A stretch of DNA of 64,000 nucleotides from Pseudomonadales bacterium (GCA_024234325.1 JACKOJ010000002.1:426550-490549), one strand, 5' to 3'; counted from the stretch's first letter, positions 51,679 to 60,593 are shown. Translations and numbers: made by a program. The notes: generated from the sequence alone by a model not told the origin.

Positions 51679-52221
51679 ATGAGCAGCCCAAGCCCTGACT
51701 TTCTGATGCAGCGCGTTGCCCGCGGGGACCGCGTGGCACTGGAGCATCTCCATGCCCAGATGAAGCAGCCACTGTACGCCTTCCTGCGTCGTATGGGGGC
51801 GTCAAGGGACGATGCCGCAGACCTGCTGCAAACCGTGTTTCTCAAACTGTGGCAACACCGGGCGCAGTATGCAGGCACACAGGCGAACGCCTGGGTGTAC
51901 CGCATCACTCACAATGCCTGGCTCGACTACGCGCGCAAATGGCGCCTGCTGGACACCGCAACACCGGCAGCGACAGGGGATATCGCCACCCACTCACCGG
52001 AAGAATCCGTCATGGCGGGAGAACTCGGCGCCCGCCTGCATCAGGCTCTTGCAACGCTGCCCCACGACACCCGGGAGGCCATTCTGCTGAGCCGCTTTTC
52101 ACCCCTCACTCTCGCCGACATTGCCGGAATACTCGGCACCAGTGAGGCCAATATCAAGGTTCGCATCCATCGCGGCTTGATGACGCTACGGCGCTGCATC
52201 GAGGAGGAAGGGCATGACTGA
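51679..52221 (+). CDS. ECF-type RNA polymerase sigma factor
   Basis: The 180-residue protein has sigma region 2 (AADLLQTVFLKLWQHRAQY, AWVYRITHNAWLDYARKW) and region 4 (TLADIAGILGTSEANIKVRI, HRGLMTLRR). It redirects RNA polymerase to a stress-type regulon, normally held by the following anti-sigma factor. Its stop overlaps the next gene's ATG by eight bases. Confidence 0.93.
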   Translation: MSSPSPDFLMQRVARGDRVALEHLHAQMKQPLYAFLRRMGASRDDAADLLQTVFLKLWQHRAQYAGTQANAWVYRITHNAWLDYARKWRLLDTATPAATGDIATHSPEESVMAGELGARLHQALATLPHDTREAILLSRFSPLTLADIAGILGTSEANIKVRIHRGLMTLRRCIEEEGHD

Positions 52222-52762
52222 ACAGAAGCTGGACAACGAATCCCGGGCACTCTGGCAAGAGGCATTGGGAGCTCACAACAAAGCGATCTGGGAGGCGCTG
52301 GAAGCAGAGCCTGCCCCGGCGGTGATGCGGGTTCTGCCACCACAGCCAGTAAACCGATGGCAATGGGCTACCGCCGCCTCTTTAGTGCTGTGCTCTGCAT
52401 TGAGCCTTGTCGTCTGGAAGCAGGCACGCACCCTCCGGGAACAAAACCTGGACTATGCCCTGTTGCAACTGCAGTCGCCGCGAACCGCGACACAATTGGA
52501 TGCCCTGCTTACACTGCGCACACTGGGGCACGACATTCCGCAACACCGCTGGACTGTGCTGCGCAAAACGCTTGCGGAAACACAGGACCCGAATGTGCAA
52601 CTGGCCACCCTGGAACTGCTGATCGATATCGGTGCCATCACCCGCCTGTCCGACCTGCCGCAGCTACCCGCAACCATGGCGCCCCAGCAGCGCCTGCTGG
52701 AGGTGTCCTTCCAGAGCTGGCAACAAACACCGGCCACGTCTGCGGCACCACAGGAGCAATGA
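52214..52762 (+). CDS. Probable anti-sigma factor (single-pass membrane protein)
   Basis: The 182-residue protein has a cytoplasmic N-terminal part of about 50 residues, one transmembrane segment (WATAASLVLCSALSLVVW) and a periplasmic helical part (LREQNLDYALLQLQSPRTAT) with HEAT-like LLTLRTLGHDIP repeats. No zinc HxxxCxxC motif is visible, so the anti-sigma role is inferred from position and topology. Confidence 0.75.
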   Translation: MTEQKLDNESRALWQEALGAHNKAIWEALEAEPAPAVMRVLPPQPVNRWQWATAASLVLCSALSLVVWKQARTLREQNLDYALLQLQSPRTATQLDALLTLRTLGHDIPQHRWTVLRKTLAETQDPNVQLATLELLIDIGAITRLSDLPQLPATMAPQQRLLEVSFQSWQQTPATSAAPQEQ

Positions 52763-52763
52763 G

Positions 52764-53516
52764 ATGAAAACCGTAGCCATTACCATCCTTTGCCTGCTTA
52801 CCCTGATTGGTTCACCGAAATTACTGGCTGCAGACTCCGGCGATATTCCTCTTTCCGACACGGACGGAATCAGCCGCCTGCTTGTCAGCGGCCGTTACCT
52901 CGACATTGAAATAGACGGCGTTGAACAGGAAGGTTCCCTGCACTGGGAGCATACGGAAAACATGGATACTCCCCCCTCCGGAACCCGCATTCAGGTGCCC
53001 GTGATGGAGCCTGTGTTTCAACGCAATGACGACACACTTCTCCTGCGTCTGGATAACAACGACGGCAACTGGCATCTGCGTCTGCAGATTCCAGTGCACT
53101 GGGAAATCACGGCAAACGTCATGGAAAGGGGCGATATTCACATCAGCGGACAACAGGCCGCAGTGAGCGCCTGGTCTGCCAGAGGCGAGGTCACACTGAC
53201 AGAACATTCCGGCAGTTTCTCCGTCACCGCGATGGACGGCAGCGCGCAGGTAGACATTGTCGCTCCGCCTGCCGAGACGTCGGCCATAACGGTATGGAAT
53301 GGCGAACTCGTCCTGAAAATGCCTCCCCAGGCAGAAACCAGGCTCGTTCTTCAGGAAAGCAGTCATCTGGAAACGGACCTCGCCGCCCTGCAATCTGCCA
53401 AGACAGAGAAGCAGCTTCGAGGCACAGCCTACACGCTCAACAACGGAAGCAATGAAATCACACTGCGTAACCTGAACGGGGGAATACACGTATTAAATCG
53501 TGACACCCGGCCCTAG
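52764..53516 (+). CDS. Exported DUF4097-like beta-helix protein
   Basis: The 250-residue protein has a signal peptide (VAITILCLLTLIGSPKLLAA) and a mature part of repeated beta strands (RGDIHISGQQAAVSAWSARG, EVTLTEHSGSFSVTAMDGSA), similar to DUF4097 putative adhesins found with ECF sigma operons. The ATG at 52764 follows the anti-sigma stop directly. It is probably part of the same operon and the sigma factor's cell-envelope output. Confidence 0.75.
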   Translation: MKTVAITILCLLTLIGSPKLLAADSGDIPLSDTDGISRLLVSGRYLDIEIDGVEQEGSLHWEHTENMDTPPSGTRIQVPVMEPVFQRNDDTLLLRLDNNDGNWHLRLQIPVHWEITANVMERGDIHISGQQAAVSAWSARGEVTLTEHSGSFSVTAMDGSAQVDIVAPPAETSAITVWNGELVLKMPPQAETRLVLQESSHLETDLAALQSAKTEKQLRGTAYTLNNGSNEITLRNLNGGIHVLNRDTRP

Positions 53517-53543
53517 CGCCACTTTCCATTCAGGAGAAGCACG

Positions 53544-54941
53544 ATGAAACATACATTTCCAACCCTGCTCTTCACGTTGATTGGCATTGCAGTATCGCTT
53601 CCCGCGTTCGCGCAGCCCAGGGAGCTTGTCGCCGACCCTGACCTGCAGCAGCGTCTCACGGCCTACCTGGAGGCTCACGAGGCCAATAACGATTTCATGG
53701 GCGAAGTGCTGGTGGCGGATGCCGATCGAATTCTCGCTCGCGCAGTGGTCGGCATGGCCGATATCGAAAGTTCTCGCCCCCATCGTCCTGGTGACGTGTA
53801 CGGCGTTGCCTCCATCACAAAACAGTTCACCGGTGCCGCGCTGGCATTGCTGGCAAGCCGTGGAACCCTGTCTCTGGACGACACGGTGGAGCGCTGGCTG
53901 CCAGCGTTTGCCGCGCGAATCCCGGGTATGAATGCAGTCACCCTGCGCATGCTGGCGCAACAGGAAGCAGGGGTACCGGACTACAACGACTTTCCCGACT
54001 ACGCCCTGTTCAGCCGTCGCAACCTCAGCCTCGACGAAGTTCTGGACTGGATAGCCATGCACACAGACTCCGTCACGCCGGGACAGGGATACGACTACTC
54101 AAACTCGCACTTCGCCATCCTGGCCCGCGTTATCGAGAAAGCCAGTGGCAAACCCTACCGCCGCTTCATGCGCGAGGAGATCTTTAACCCAGCCGGCATG
54201 TACAGCAGCGATCACTACCGGGCGGAAGAGATTGTGATGCAGCGCGTGTCGCTCTACGACCCAGGCCAGCATGGCAACCTCGTGAACTCCCCGGTGCTCG
54301 ACAACGCCATGAAGCTGGGCTCCGGATCACTCTACACCACAGCCGATGACCTGCTGCGCTGGCACCGTGCCCTTCTTCAGCAGCGCATACTGAGCGCAGA
54401 AGCACAGGCGCTGTACCTGGCCCCCTCCAGAGCGGACTACGGCCTTGGTGCAGGCGTGCGCATGGACGCACTCTCGGGACAATTGATTGCCGACCACGAT
54501 GGCAAGGCCCCCGGGATTGCTGCCTACTTCAAGCGCTGGCTGGCCGACGGGCGCGTGCTCATTGTGCTTTCCAACGTCAACAGCGGCGTGCTCAACCAGA
54601 TGAAAAGCGACCTGAGTCGCCTGATTGCTGGCGAGGATGTCGTACCGCCTGCAAAACGTGAGTATCGAACGCTTTCGCAGACATTGCTGAGCGCGGCACC
54701 GGGCGACTATGTATTTCCGCCCACCACGCCCATTCGCATCACGCAGGAACTCGACGGGCTCTCTCTGTACTGGCGCGACAGCGGCCTGGTGCAGCACCTC
54801 GCACCGTTAGCTGATAGCGACTGGTTCCTCATGGGAAGCCGGGGAGACCACATCCGCTTTCACCAGAATGGCGACGGGGAAGTGACAGGCCTCGACTATG
54901 ACTGGGGCGGCGGAGTGGAGTTCTGCGAACGCAAGCGCTGA
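53544..54941 (+). CDS. Secreted serine beta-lactamase-like hydrolase
   Basis: The 465-residue protein has a signal peptide (FTLIGIAVSLPAFAQ) and a class C beta-lactamase/DD-peptidase fold. Catalytic SxxK is in GVASITKQFTGAALALL and YxN in YDYSNSHFAILARV; a third motif near DHDGKAPGIAAYF is HDG-like. The C-terminal 100 residues form a separate beta domain. It probably acts on ester or peptide bonds in the periplasm and is 27 nt behind the DUF4097-like gene. Confidence 0.9.
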   Translation: MKHTFPTLLFTLIGIAVSLPAFAQPRELVADPDLQQRLTAYLEAHEANNDFMGEVLVADADRILARAVVGMADIESSRPHRPGDVYGVASITKQFTGAALALLASRGTLSLDDTVERWLPAFAARIPGMNAVTLRMLAQQEAGVPDYNDFPDYALFSRRNLSLDEVLDWIAMHTDSVTPGQGYDYSNSHFAILARVIEKASGKPYRRFMREEIFNPAGMYSSDHYRAEEIVMQRVSLYDPGQHGNLVNSPVLDNAMKLGSGSLYTTADDLLRWHRALLQQRILSAEAQALYLAPSRADYGLGAGVRMDALSGQLIADHDGKAPGIAAYFKRWLADGRVLIVLSNVNSGVLNQMKSDLSRLIAGEDVVPPAKREYRTLSQTLLSAAPGDYVFPPTTPIRITQELDGLSLYWRDSGLVQHLAPLADSDWFLMGSRGDHIRFHQNGDGEVTGLDYDWGGGVEFCERKR

Positions 54942-54946
54942 TAGCG

Positions 54947-55291
54947 TTACAACTGCCACAGACCGTGTTCGTTTCCACCCTGAATATAGATCGCGCACAT
55001 GCCGCGACCGGGAATCTCCAGGCCTGGAAGCGCCACGAACCCACCCGCAGCCTCGACCTTTTCCAGAGCGGCCTTGATGTCTGGCACCAGCCAGTAAGGA
55101 CGCACCACGGGGATTTCGGCGTCGTGCATGGGGGCGCGCACTCCCACGGTATAACCGGCGCCCACAGTGGCAGTGCGTGCATTGCCCAGTTCCGGCACCG
55201 GGGCACTGAAACTTACTCCGTTTGCAGCGGCAAAGGTATCGGCCACGGCATCCACCTCTTTCGTGACGTATTCGAGATAGTGCAATTGCAT
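54947..55291 (-). CDS. VOC (glyoxalase-like) family protein
   Basis: The 114-residue protein is a single VOC module (MQLHYLEYVTKEVDAVADTF, PYWLVPDIKAALEKVEAAGG, IYIQGGNEHGLWQL). It ends 5 nt from the convergent hydrolase gene. The substrate is unknown. Confidence 0.85.
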   Translation of the reverse strand: MQLHYLEYVTKEVDAVADTFAAANGVSFSAPVPELGNARTATVGAGYTVGVRAPMHDAEIPVVRPYWLVPDIKAALEKVEAAGGFVALPGLEIPGRGMCAIYIQGGNEHGLWQL

Positions 55292-55388
55292 AACTTGATT
55301 CTCCGGGCTTCGTAGAGAGGACAGGGGTCAGGAAAGGTATTGTAGAAGGAAAGGGGGCAGGATGTGCAGCCCTCGGAGAACTGCCGGG

Positions 55389-55443
55389 AATCAAAGGGTC
55401 AGGTTCCTTGATCCAGGCGATCAAGGAACCTGACCCCTTGATT
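55389..55443. repeat. Long hairpin repeat B (dispersed family)
   Basis: Arms at 55389-55413 and 55419-55443 match at 24 of 25 positions around a 5-nt loop. The arm reads AATCAAAGGGTCAGG and ends CCTTGATC. The 3' arm overlaps the last base of the ompW stop. A possible decayed piece (GGGGTCAGG ... GGGGGCAGG) lies at 55325-55362. Confidence 0.85.
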
Positions 55444-56138
55444 TAGAACTTGTAACCCAACGACAGCATGTAGACGTAAGGATCTACATCCACGTTCGCA
55501 CGGATTTTTCCGAGTGCGGAACCCAGCGTCGCCTTCGTATCGATATCGATTTTCCACAACGAGGCATTCGCCAGCCAGCGGTCGTTTAGCTCCCAGTCAA
55601 AACCCGCGCGCACGGAAAGGCCAAAAGAGTCTTGCAACCTGAGACCATGCCCTGCCAACTCCGAGCGGGCCTGACGGGACAGAGACTCCTGAAAGAAGAT
55701 GGTGTAATTGACCCCAAGCCCGAGATAGGGACGCAGCACAGCCCCCGTGGGGCCGAAGTAGTACAGCGCACTGACCGTCGGCGGCAATTGCTTGGTGCTG
55801 CCCAGATCGGTGGTCTTGAAGCCGTAGGTGCCCAGACCGGACACCGACAGATCATGCTCAAACGGTGTGGCCGCCAGCACTTCCACGCCCACGCTGTCCG
55901 TCAGCATGTAGACCAGATTCAAGCCGGGCTGGATCTCGTTGCCCACATGGGCTGCTGTTCCAGCCAACGGCCCCGTGGCCGCCGTCGTCAGCACGCTGCT
56001 GCTGTCGTCCGGCTGTACGCTGACAACCCCCACACGCAGCAGAATGTCGCCCTCTTCAATCGCCAGTGCCGGCAGCGCCAGCATCCCGCATGCCAGGGCA
56101 ATCAGGCCCTTACCGCTGTTCTTTACGATCCCCTTCAT
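55443..56138 (-). CDS. ompW: OmpW-family outer membrane protein
   Basis: The 231-residue protein has a signal peptide ending near ALA-IE, then an eight-stranded barrel pattern (GDILLRVGVVSVQPDDSS, LTDSVGVEVLAATPFEHDLS, YYFGPTGAVLRPYLGLGVNY) and a terminal Phe (YMLSLGYKF), as in OmpW porins for small hydrophobic molecules. Confidence 0.92.
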   Translation of the reverse strand: MKGIVKNSGKGLIALACGMLALPALAIEEGDILLRVGVVSVQPDDSSSVLTTAATGPLAGTAAHVGNEIQPGLNLVYMLTDSVGVEVLAATPFEHDLSVSGLGTYGFKTTDLGSTKQLPPTVSALYYFGPTGAVLRPYLGLGVNYTIFFQESLSRQARSELAGHGLRLQDSFGLSVRAGFDWELNDRWLANASLWKIDIDTKATLGSALGKIRANVDVDPYVYMLSLGYKF

Positions 56139-56267
56139 TCTTATACTCCTGTTGCAACTGCGTGCCGTTCACGCAGCCCAACAGTAGCGAATCCTCAGAA
56201 CGAAACCTTGATCTGGCGCCAATCCTCTTGCGATGGACGGCGAAATCACGCGCTTGTTTACGCTGGA

Positions 56268-56555
56268 TCAAGGAACTCGCACCTGGCTGACCATGGTGAA
56301 GGGACCCAGGTCACTCAGTTCCACGGTGATCTTCGTGCTGGCATTGTCCGACACGGTAATGTCGAGAGTCTGAACGGTAAGCCCGCCCAGTGTGCGGATT
56401 CGGGACTTTTGACTCACGGCAGCATTGTCTTTCAGCTCATCCGCCACAACCGCACGCACCAGCGGTGTATCTGCGGCCTTCAGGGCCAACAGCATGCTGC
56501 TGACCAGACCCGGACCAATCAGCGCAACCTGGGTCGTTCCGGTCCAGGCCTTCAA
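56268..56555 (-). CDS. Small hypothetical protein, uncertain
   Basis: This is a 95-residue frame with a dinucleotide-binding-like opening (TTQVALIGPGLVSSMLLALK) and a C-terminal beta part (LDITVSDNASTKITVELSDL). The start resembles that of NAD-binding dehydrogenases, but the rest does not fit, so it may be a remnant. The gap 56139-56267 has nothing I can name. Confidence 0.35.
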   Translation of the reverse strand: MKAWTGTTQVALIGPGLVSSMLLALKAADTPLVRAVVADELKDNAAVSQKSRIRTLGGLTVQTLDITVSDNASTKITVELSDLGPFTMVSQVRVP

Positions 56556-56686
56556 GCATCTGCCCTGCAGCGACGGGGCCCGGTTTGGCTGCAGGCTCGT
56601 ATACAGATGTCTTGTTCCAGTACCCGGAATGTATTACTTTCATCCACTCGCTGACAATCCCGTGCGCCTCTGAAGGGGGAACGACA

Positions 56687-57517
56687 ATGACAATAAAACG
56701 CAGCGCATTAGCACTATCACGCCGAGAAATTCTTACCCTGCTGGGCGGGGCCACAATGCTGGCAAGCGGCCTGCTCAGCCCAGCGGCTTTGGCGGCGACA
56801 GGTTCCGCTGCACCGCAGGTCAAGGCATTAGTCTTCGATGTCTTCGGCACAGTAGTTGATTGGCGTGCCTCCATCATTCGTGAAGGCCAGTTGCTGGCCG
56901 AGCGCAAAGGCTACAACGTGGACTGGGGCGTGTTCGCCGACCGCTGGCGGGCGGGTTACGGCCCCTCCATGAACCGCGTGCGCACCGGCGAGCTTCCGTG
57001 GACGAAACTGGACGATCTGCACCGCATGGTGCTGGACGAACTGGTCAAGGAGTTTTCGCTGACGGGGATGAGCGAAGAAGAACTGCAGGACTTCAATTTT
57101 GCCTGGCACCGCCTGAGCCCCTGGCCGGATTCGATTGCGGGCTTGAGTCGCCTGAAGAACGAATACCCCATCGCCACCCTCTCGAACGGCAATGTGTCAT
57201 TGCTGATGGAAATGGCCAAGAACGCCGGCCTGCCCTGGGATACGATTCTGTCGGCCGAGCTTTCGCGCCACTACAAACCCGACCCGGAAGCCTATCTCAA
57301 GGCCGCCGAACTGTTCAGTCTGAAACCCCATGAGGTGATGCTGGTGGCAGCCCACCCCAGCGACCTGCAGGCCGCGGCAGCGGCAGGGTTGAGCACAGGC
57401 TATGTACACCGACCGCTGGAACGTGGGCCAGACGTGCCCAGGACGCGCCCGGCCCCGGGGCTGTTCGATGTGTACGCGGAAGACTTTCTGGATCTGGCCC
57501 GGCAGTTGGGAGCCTAG
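56687..57517 (+). CDS. Exported haloacid dehalogenase type II (HAD superfamily)
   Basis: The 276-residue protein has a twin-arginine-like signal (SRREILTLLGGATMLASGLL), then a type II haloacid dehalogenase: VKALVFDVFGTVVDWRASII (nucleophile Asp), IATLSNGNVSLLMEMAKNAG, YKPDPEAYLKAAELF and VAAHPSDLQAAAAAGLSTGY. GGGGG precedes the ATG at 56687. Export of this usually cytoplasmic enzyme is unusual. It is followed by a second exported hydrolase. Confidence 0.88.
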   Translation: MTIKRSALALSRREILTLLGGATMLASGLLSPAALAATGSAAPQVKALVFDVFGTVVDWRASIIREGQLLAERKGYNVDWGVFADRWRAGYGPSMNRVRTGELPWTKLDDLHRMVLDELVKEFSLTGMSEEELQDFNFAWHRLSPWPDSIAGLSRLKNEYPIATLSNGNVSLLMEMAKNAGLPWDTILSAELSRHYKPDPEAYLKAAELFSLKPHEVMLVAAHPSDLQAAAAAGLSTGYVHRPLERGPDVPRTRPAPGLFDVYAEDFLDLARQLGA

Positions 57518-57554
57518 AGTCGTTGGCACAAGAATCGCCAGTGGGAGAAAAACA

Positions 57555-58505
57555 ATGAAAATAACAAACACGTGCCTGTCTCTACTCTTCGCCGTCACGA
57601 TACTCGCCGGTCACGGAACTGCATCCGCCCAGGGAAATCTGTTTGAGGGCGTCGAGCTGACGATTACACCGGTTGCCGGGAATGTGTACATGGTGCAGCG
57701 ACCGGGCGGGGGCGGCAATATTGGCGTGCAGGTGGGACCGGACGGGGTTCTCCTGGTCGACTCCCTGTTCGACCCTTTTACTGAGCGACTCCTGAACTCT
57801 GTCAAGCAAGTCAGCGACGAACAGGTGCGCTTCCTGATCAACACCCATATCCATGTCGATCACGTCGGTGGCAACGCGAATCTGGCCGAAAGAGGTGTGG
57901 TGATTTTTTCACAGGAGAATACGCGCCTGCGTTTCCTGGATGAAAGAAGCCGCATTCCCCGAAATGGTGGAACATTCGGTCCTCCTCATCCGGAAGCTGG
58001 CAGACCGCTCATCACGTTCAAGGACGAGATGAGCTTCCACCTCAACGGGGAGGATATCCAGGTGTTCCACGTTCCTCCCGCGCACACCGATGGCGACGCG
58101 TTTATCTACTTTCCCGAATCCGATGTGCTGCATCTGGGCGACGTGTACCGAACCACCAGCTACCCGATTATTGATGTGTACAATGGCGGCACGCTGAAAG
58201 GCACCATAGAAGCGCTGAACATGGCGATTGATATTGCCGGCCCCGATACCCGGGTGATACCGGGTCACGGGCTTGAGATTGTCGGTCGGGCCGAAGTCAT
58301 CGAATTCCGCGACATGATTCTCGACATTCAGGGCAAGGTGCTGAGCATGATTCGCGAAGGGAAGAAACTGGAAGAGGTCATGGCTGCTCAACCAACGGCA
58401 GAATACGACGCGGACTGGACCGATGATCCCGGTTGGGGGCCTGAGGACTTTGTCCCGATCGTGTATTCCCAGCTCGGTGGCTCCGGGCGTCTGGCCGATC
58501 GGTAG
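57555..58505 (+). CDS. Exported metallo-beta-lactamase-fold hydrolase
   Basis: The 316-residue protein has a signal peptide (LLFAVTILAGHGTASAQ) and an MBL fold with INTHIHVDHVGGNANL (HxHxDH), VPPAHTDGDAFIYFPESD and VIPGHGLEIVGRAEVIEFRD as metal ligands. It resembles quinoprotein-relay or SoxH-like MBL proteins. It lies 37 nt behind the dehalogenase gene, so probably shares its transcript. Confidence 0.9.
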   Translation: MKITNTCLSLLFAVTILAGHGTASAQGNLFEGVELTITPVAGNVYMVQRPGGGGNIGVQVGPDGVLLVDSLFDPFTERLLNSVKQVSDEQVRFLINTHIHVDHVGGNANLAERGVVIFSQENTRLRFLDERSRIPRNGGTFGPPHPEAGRPLITFKDEMSFHLNGEDIQVFHVPPAHTDGDAFIYFPESDVLHLGDVYRTTSYPIIDVYNGGTLKGTIEALNMAIDIAGPDTRVIPGHGLEIVGRAEVIEFRDMILDIQGKVLSMIREGKKLEEVMAAQPTAEYDADWTDDPGWGPEDFVPIVYSQLGGSGRLADR

Positions 58506-58507
58506 GC

Positions 58508-58604
58508 TACAGCATCGGTGTCATACAGCATCGGTGTCAGAGTCATTTGGTCGCGTACCGATCAAATGACTCTGATACCTGTCAAATCTGACACCTGTCA
58601 AATC
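58508..58604. repeat. Hairpin repeat C with flanking tandem duplications
   Basis: A 20-bp inverted repeat (58533-58552 and 58560-58579) has one arm GGTGTCAGAGTCATTTGGTC. On its left the 16-bp unit TACAGCATCGGTGTCA is doubled (58508, 58524); on its right ACCTGTCAAATC is doubled (58577, 58593). It lies between the convergent MBL and ilvD genes and could serve as a bidirectional terminator. Confidence 0.75.
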
Positions 58605-60438
58605 ACTCCAGCTTGCTGAGATCGCGCACCGCACCCTTGTCGGCGCTGGTGGCCAGCATGGCGTAGGCCTTCAGTGCGGCAGACACCTTGCGGGGACGTG
58701 GCTTGGCGGGTTTCCAGCCCAGCTTGTCCTGTTCTACACGGCGTGCCGCCAGCTCTTCATCGCTCAGCAGCACGTCGATGGTACGGTTCGGAATGTCGAT
58801 GCGGATGCGGTCGCCGTTGCGCACCAGACCGATCGCGCCACCGGCTGCCGCCTCGGGAGAGACGTGACCGATGGACAGGCCGGAGGTACCGCCGGAGAAA
58901 CGGCCGTCTGTCAGCAGCGCACAGGCTTTGCCCAGCCCCTTGGACTTGATGTAGGACGTGGGGTACAGCATCTCCTGCATGCCCGGGCCGCCACGGGGGC
59001 CTTCGTAACGCACGATGACCACATCGCCCGCTTTCACCTTGTCCGCCAGAATCTCCGCCACCGCCTCGTCCTGGGATTCGGTGACATAGGCAGAACCCTC
59101 AAACACCAGAATGGAATCGTCCACCCCGGCGGTTTTCACCACGCAGCCATCCAGCGCGATATTGCCCTTCAGCACGGCGAGACCGCCCTGCAGGCTGTAG
59201 GCGTGCTCCAGCGAACGGATACAGCCCTCGGCGCGGTTGCCGTCCAGTGACGGATAGCGCGTCGCCTGACTGAAGGCCACCTGCGTCGGAATGCCGGCAG
59301 GCCCCGCACGGTAGAACTCCACCACGTCGGGGGACGGGTTGCGCATGATGTCCCAGGCATCCAGCGCCTCGGCCATGGTGGCGCTGTGCACGGTCGGCAG
59401 TTGGTTGTGCAGCAGACCCGCACGGTCCAGCTCGCCCAGAATGCCCATGATGCCACCGGCACGGTGTACGTCTTCGATGTGATACTTCTGCGTGTTCGGC
59501 GCCACCTTGCACAACTGCGGAATCTTCTTGGACAGACGGTCGATGTCGTCCATGGTGAAGTCCACCTCCGCCTCCTGGGCGATGGCCAGCAGGTGCAGGA
59601 TGGTGTTGGTGGAGCCGCCCATGGCGATGTCCAGCGCGATGCAGTTCTCGAAGGCCTCGAAGCTGCCGATGGCGCGCGGCAGCACAGAGGCATCGTCCTG
59701 CTCGTAGTAGCGTTTGGCGATGTCCACGATGGTGCGACCGGCCTGCAGGAACAGGCGCTCGCGGTCGGCATGGGTCGCCACCACGGTGCCATTGCCGGGC
59801 AGGGACAGCCCCAGGGCCTCGGTCAGGCAGTTCATGGAGTTGGCCGTGAACATGCCGGAGCAGGAGCCGCAGGTCGGGCAGGCGCTGCGTTCGATCTCGG
59901 CCACGTATTCGTCGGAGGCCTTGCTGTCTGCCGCGACCACCATGGCGTCGATCAGGTCCAGCTTGTGCTCGGCCAGCTTGGTCTTGCCAGCTTCCATGGG
60001 GCCACCGGAGACAAAGATCACCGGAATGTTCAGGCGCATGGCGGCCATCAGCATGCCGGGGGTGATCTTGTCGCAGTTGGAGATGCACACCAGTGCGTCC
60101 GCGCAATGCGCGTTCACCATGTACTCCACGGAATCGGCAATGATGTCGCGCGACGGCAGGCTGTAGAGCATGCCGTCGTGGCCCATGGCGATGCCGTCGT
60201 CCACGGCGATGGTGTTGAATTCCTTGGCCACGCCGCCCGCAGCCTCGATCTCGCGCGCCACCAGTTGCCCCAGATCCTTCAGGTGCACGTGCCCGGGCAC
60301 GAACTGGGTAAAGGAGTTGGCGATCGCGATAATCGGCTTGTGGAAATCCTCGTCCTTCATGCCGGTGGCACGCCACAGGGCGCGGGCGCCAGCCATATTA
60401 CGACCGGAGGTGGAGGTTTTTGAGCGATAGACGGGCAT
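58603..60438 (-). CDS. ilvD: Dihydroxy-acid dehydratase
   Basis: IlvD catalyses the third step of branched-chain amino acid synthesis. The 611-residue protein has the usual length, with FeS-ligand regions ISNCDKITPGMLMAAM and ACPTCGSCSGMFTANSMNCL, plus GRFSGGTSGLSIGHVSPEAA and a start MPVYRSKTSTSGRNMAGARA typical of the family. Confidence 0.97.
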   Translation of the reverse strand: MPVYRSKTSTSGRNMAGARALWRATGMKDEDFHKPIIAIANSFTQFVPGHVHLKDLGQLVAREIEAAGGVAKEFNTIAVDDGIAMGHDGMLYSLPSRDIIADSVEYMVNAHCADALVCISNCDKITPGMLMAAMRLNIPVIFVSGGPMEAGKTKLAEHKLDLIDAMVVAADSKASDEYVAEIERSACPTCGSCSGMFTANSMNCLTEALGLSLPGNGTVVATHADRERLFLQAGRTIVDIAKRYYEQDDASVLPRAIGSFEAFENCIALDIAMGGSTNTILHLLAIAQEAEVDFTMDDIDRLSKKIPQLCKVAPNTQKYHIEDVHRAGGIMGILGELDRAGLLHNQLPTVHSATMAEALDAWDIMRNPSPDVVEFYRAGPAGIPTQVAFSQATRYPSLDGNRAEGCIRSLEHAYSLQGGLAVLKGNIALDGCVVKTAGVDDSILVFEGSAYVTESQDEAVAEILADKVKAGDVVIVRYEGPRGGPGMQEMLYPTSYIKSKGLGKACALLTDGRFSGGTSGLSIGHVSPEAAAGGAIGLVRNGDRIRIDIPNRTIDVLLSDEELAARRVEQDKLGWKPAKPRPRKVSAALKAYAMLATSADKGAVRDLSKLE

Positions 60439-60490
60439 GGGTGAACTCTCGTGGCGTGAACAATAATGGGGCGGGATTTTACCAGATCGG

Positions 60491-60572
60491 AATCAAGGGG
60501 TCATGAAATCCAGGTGGCAGGCTCCTTGATCCGGTTCTTACTCCACGGATCCAGGAACCTGCCCCCTTGATT
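60491..60572. repeat. Long hairpin repeat D with insertion in one arm
   Basis: The 3' arm (60546-60572) ends CCCCCTTGATT. It pairs with a split 5' arm, AATCAAGGGG (60491-60500) plus GGCAGGCTCCTTGATCCG (60516-60533), interrupted by 15 nt (TCATGAAATCCAGGT). It shares its core with repeats A and B. It lies between ilvD (start side) and the ohr stop. Confidence 0.75.
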
Positions 60573-60593
60573 TGCTGATGTGGAGGAAGCGGC

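Noticed and set aside
59099..60376. 425-residue minus-strand frame overlapping ilvD in another frame
   Set aside because: It is a frame shadow of ilvD; the translation is rich in Gly, His, Arg and Pro without any domain, while the ilvD frame shows all family motifs.
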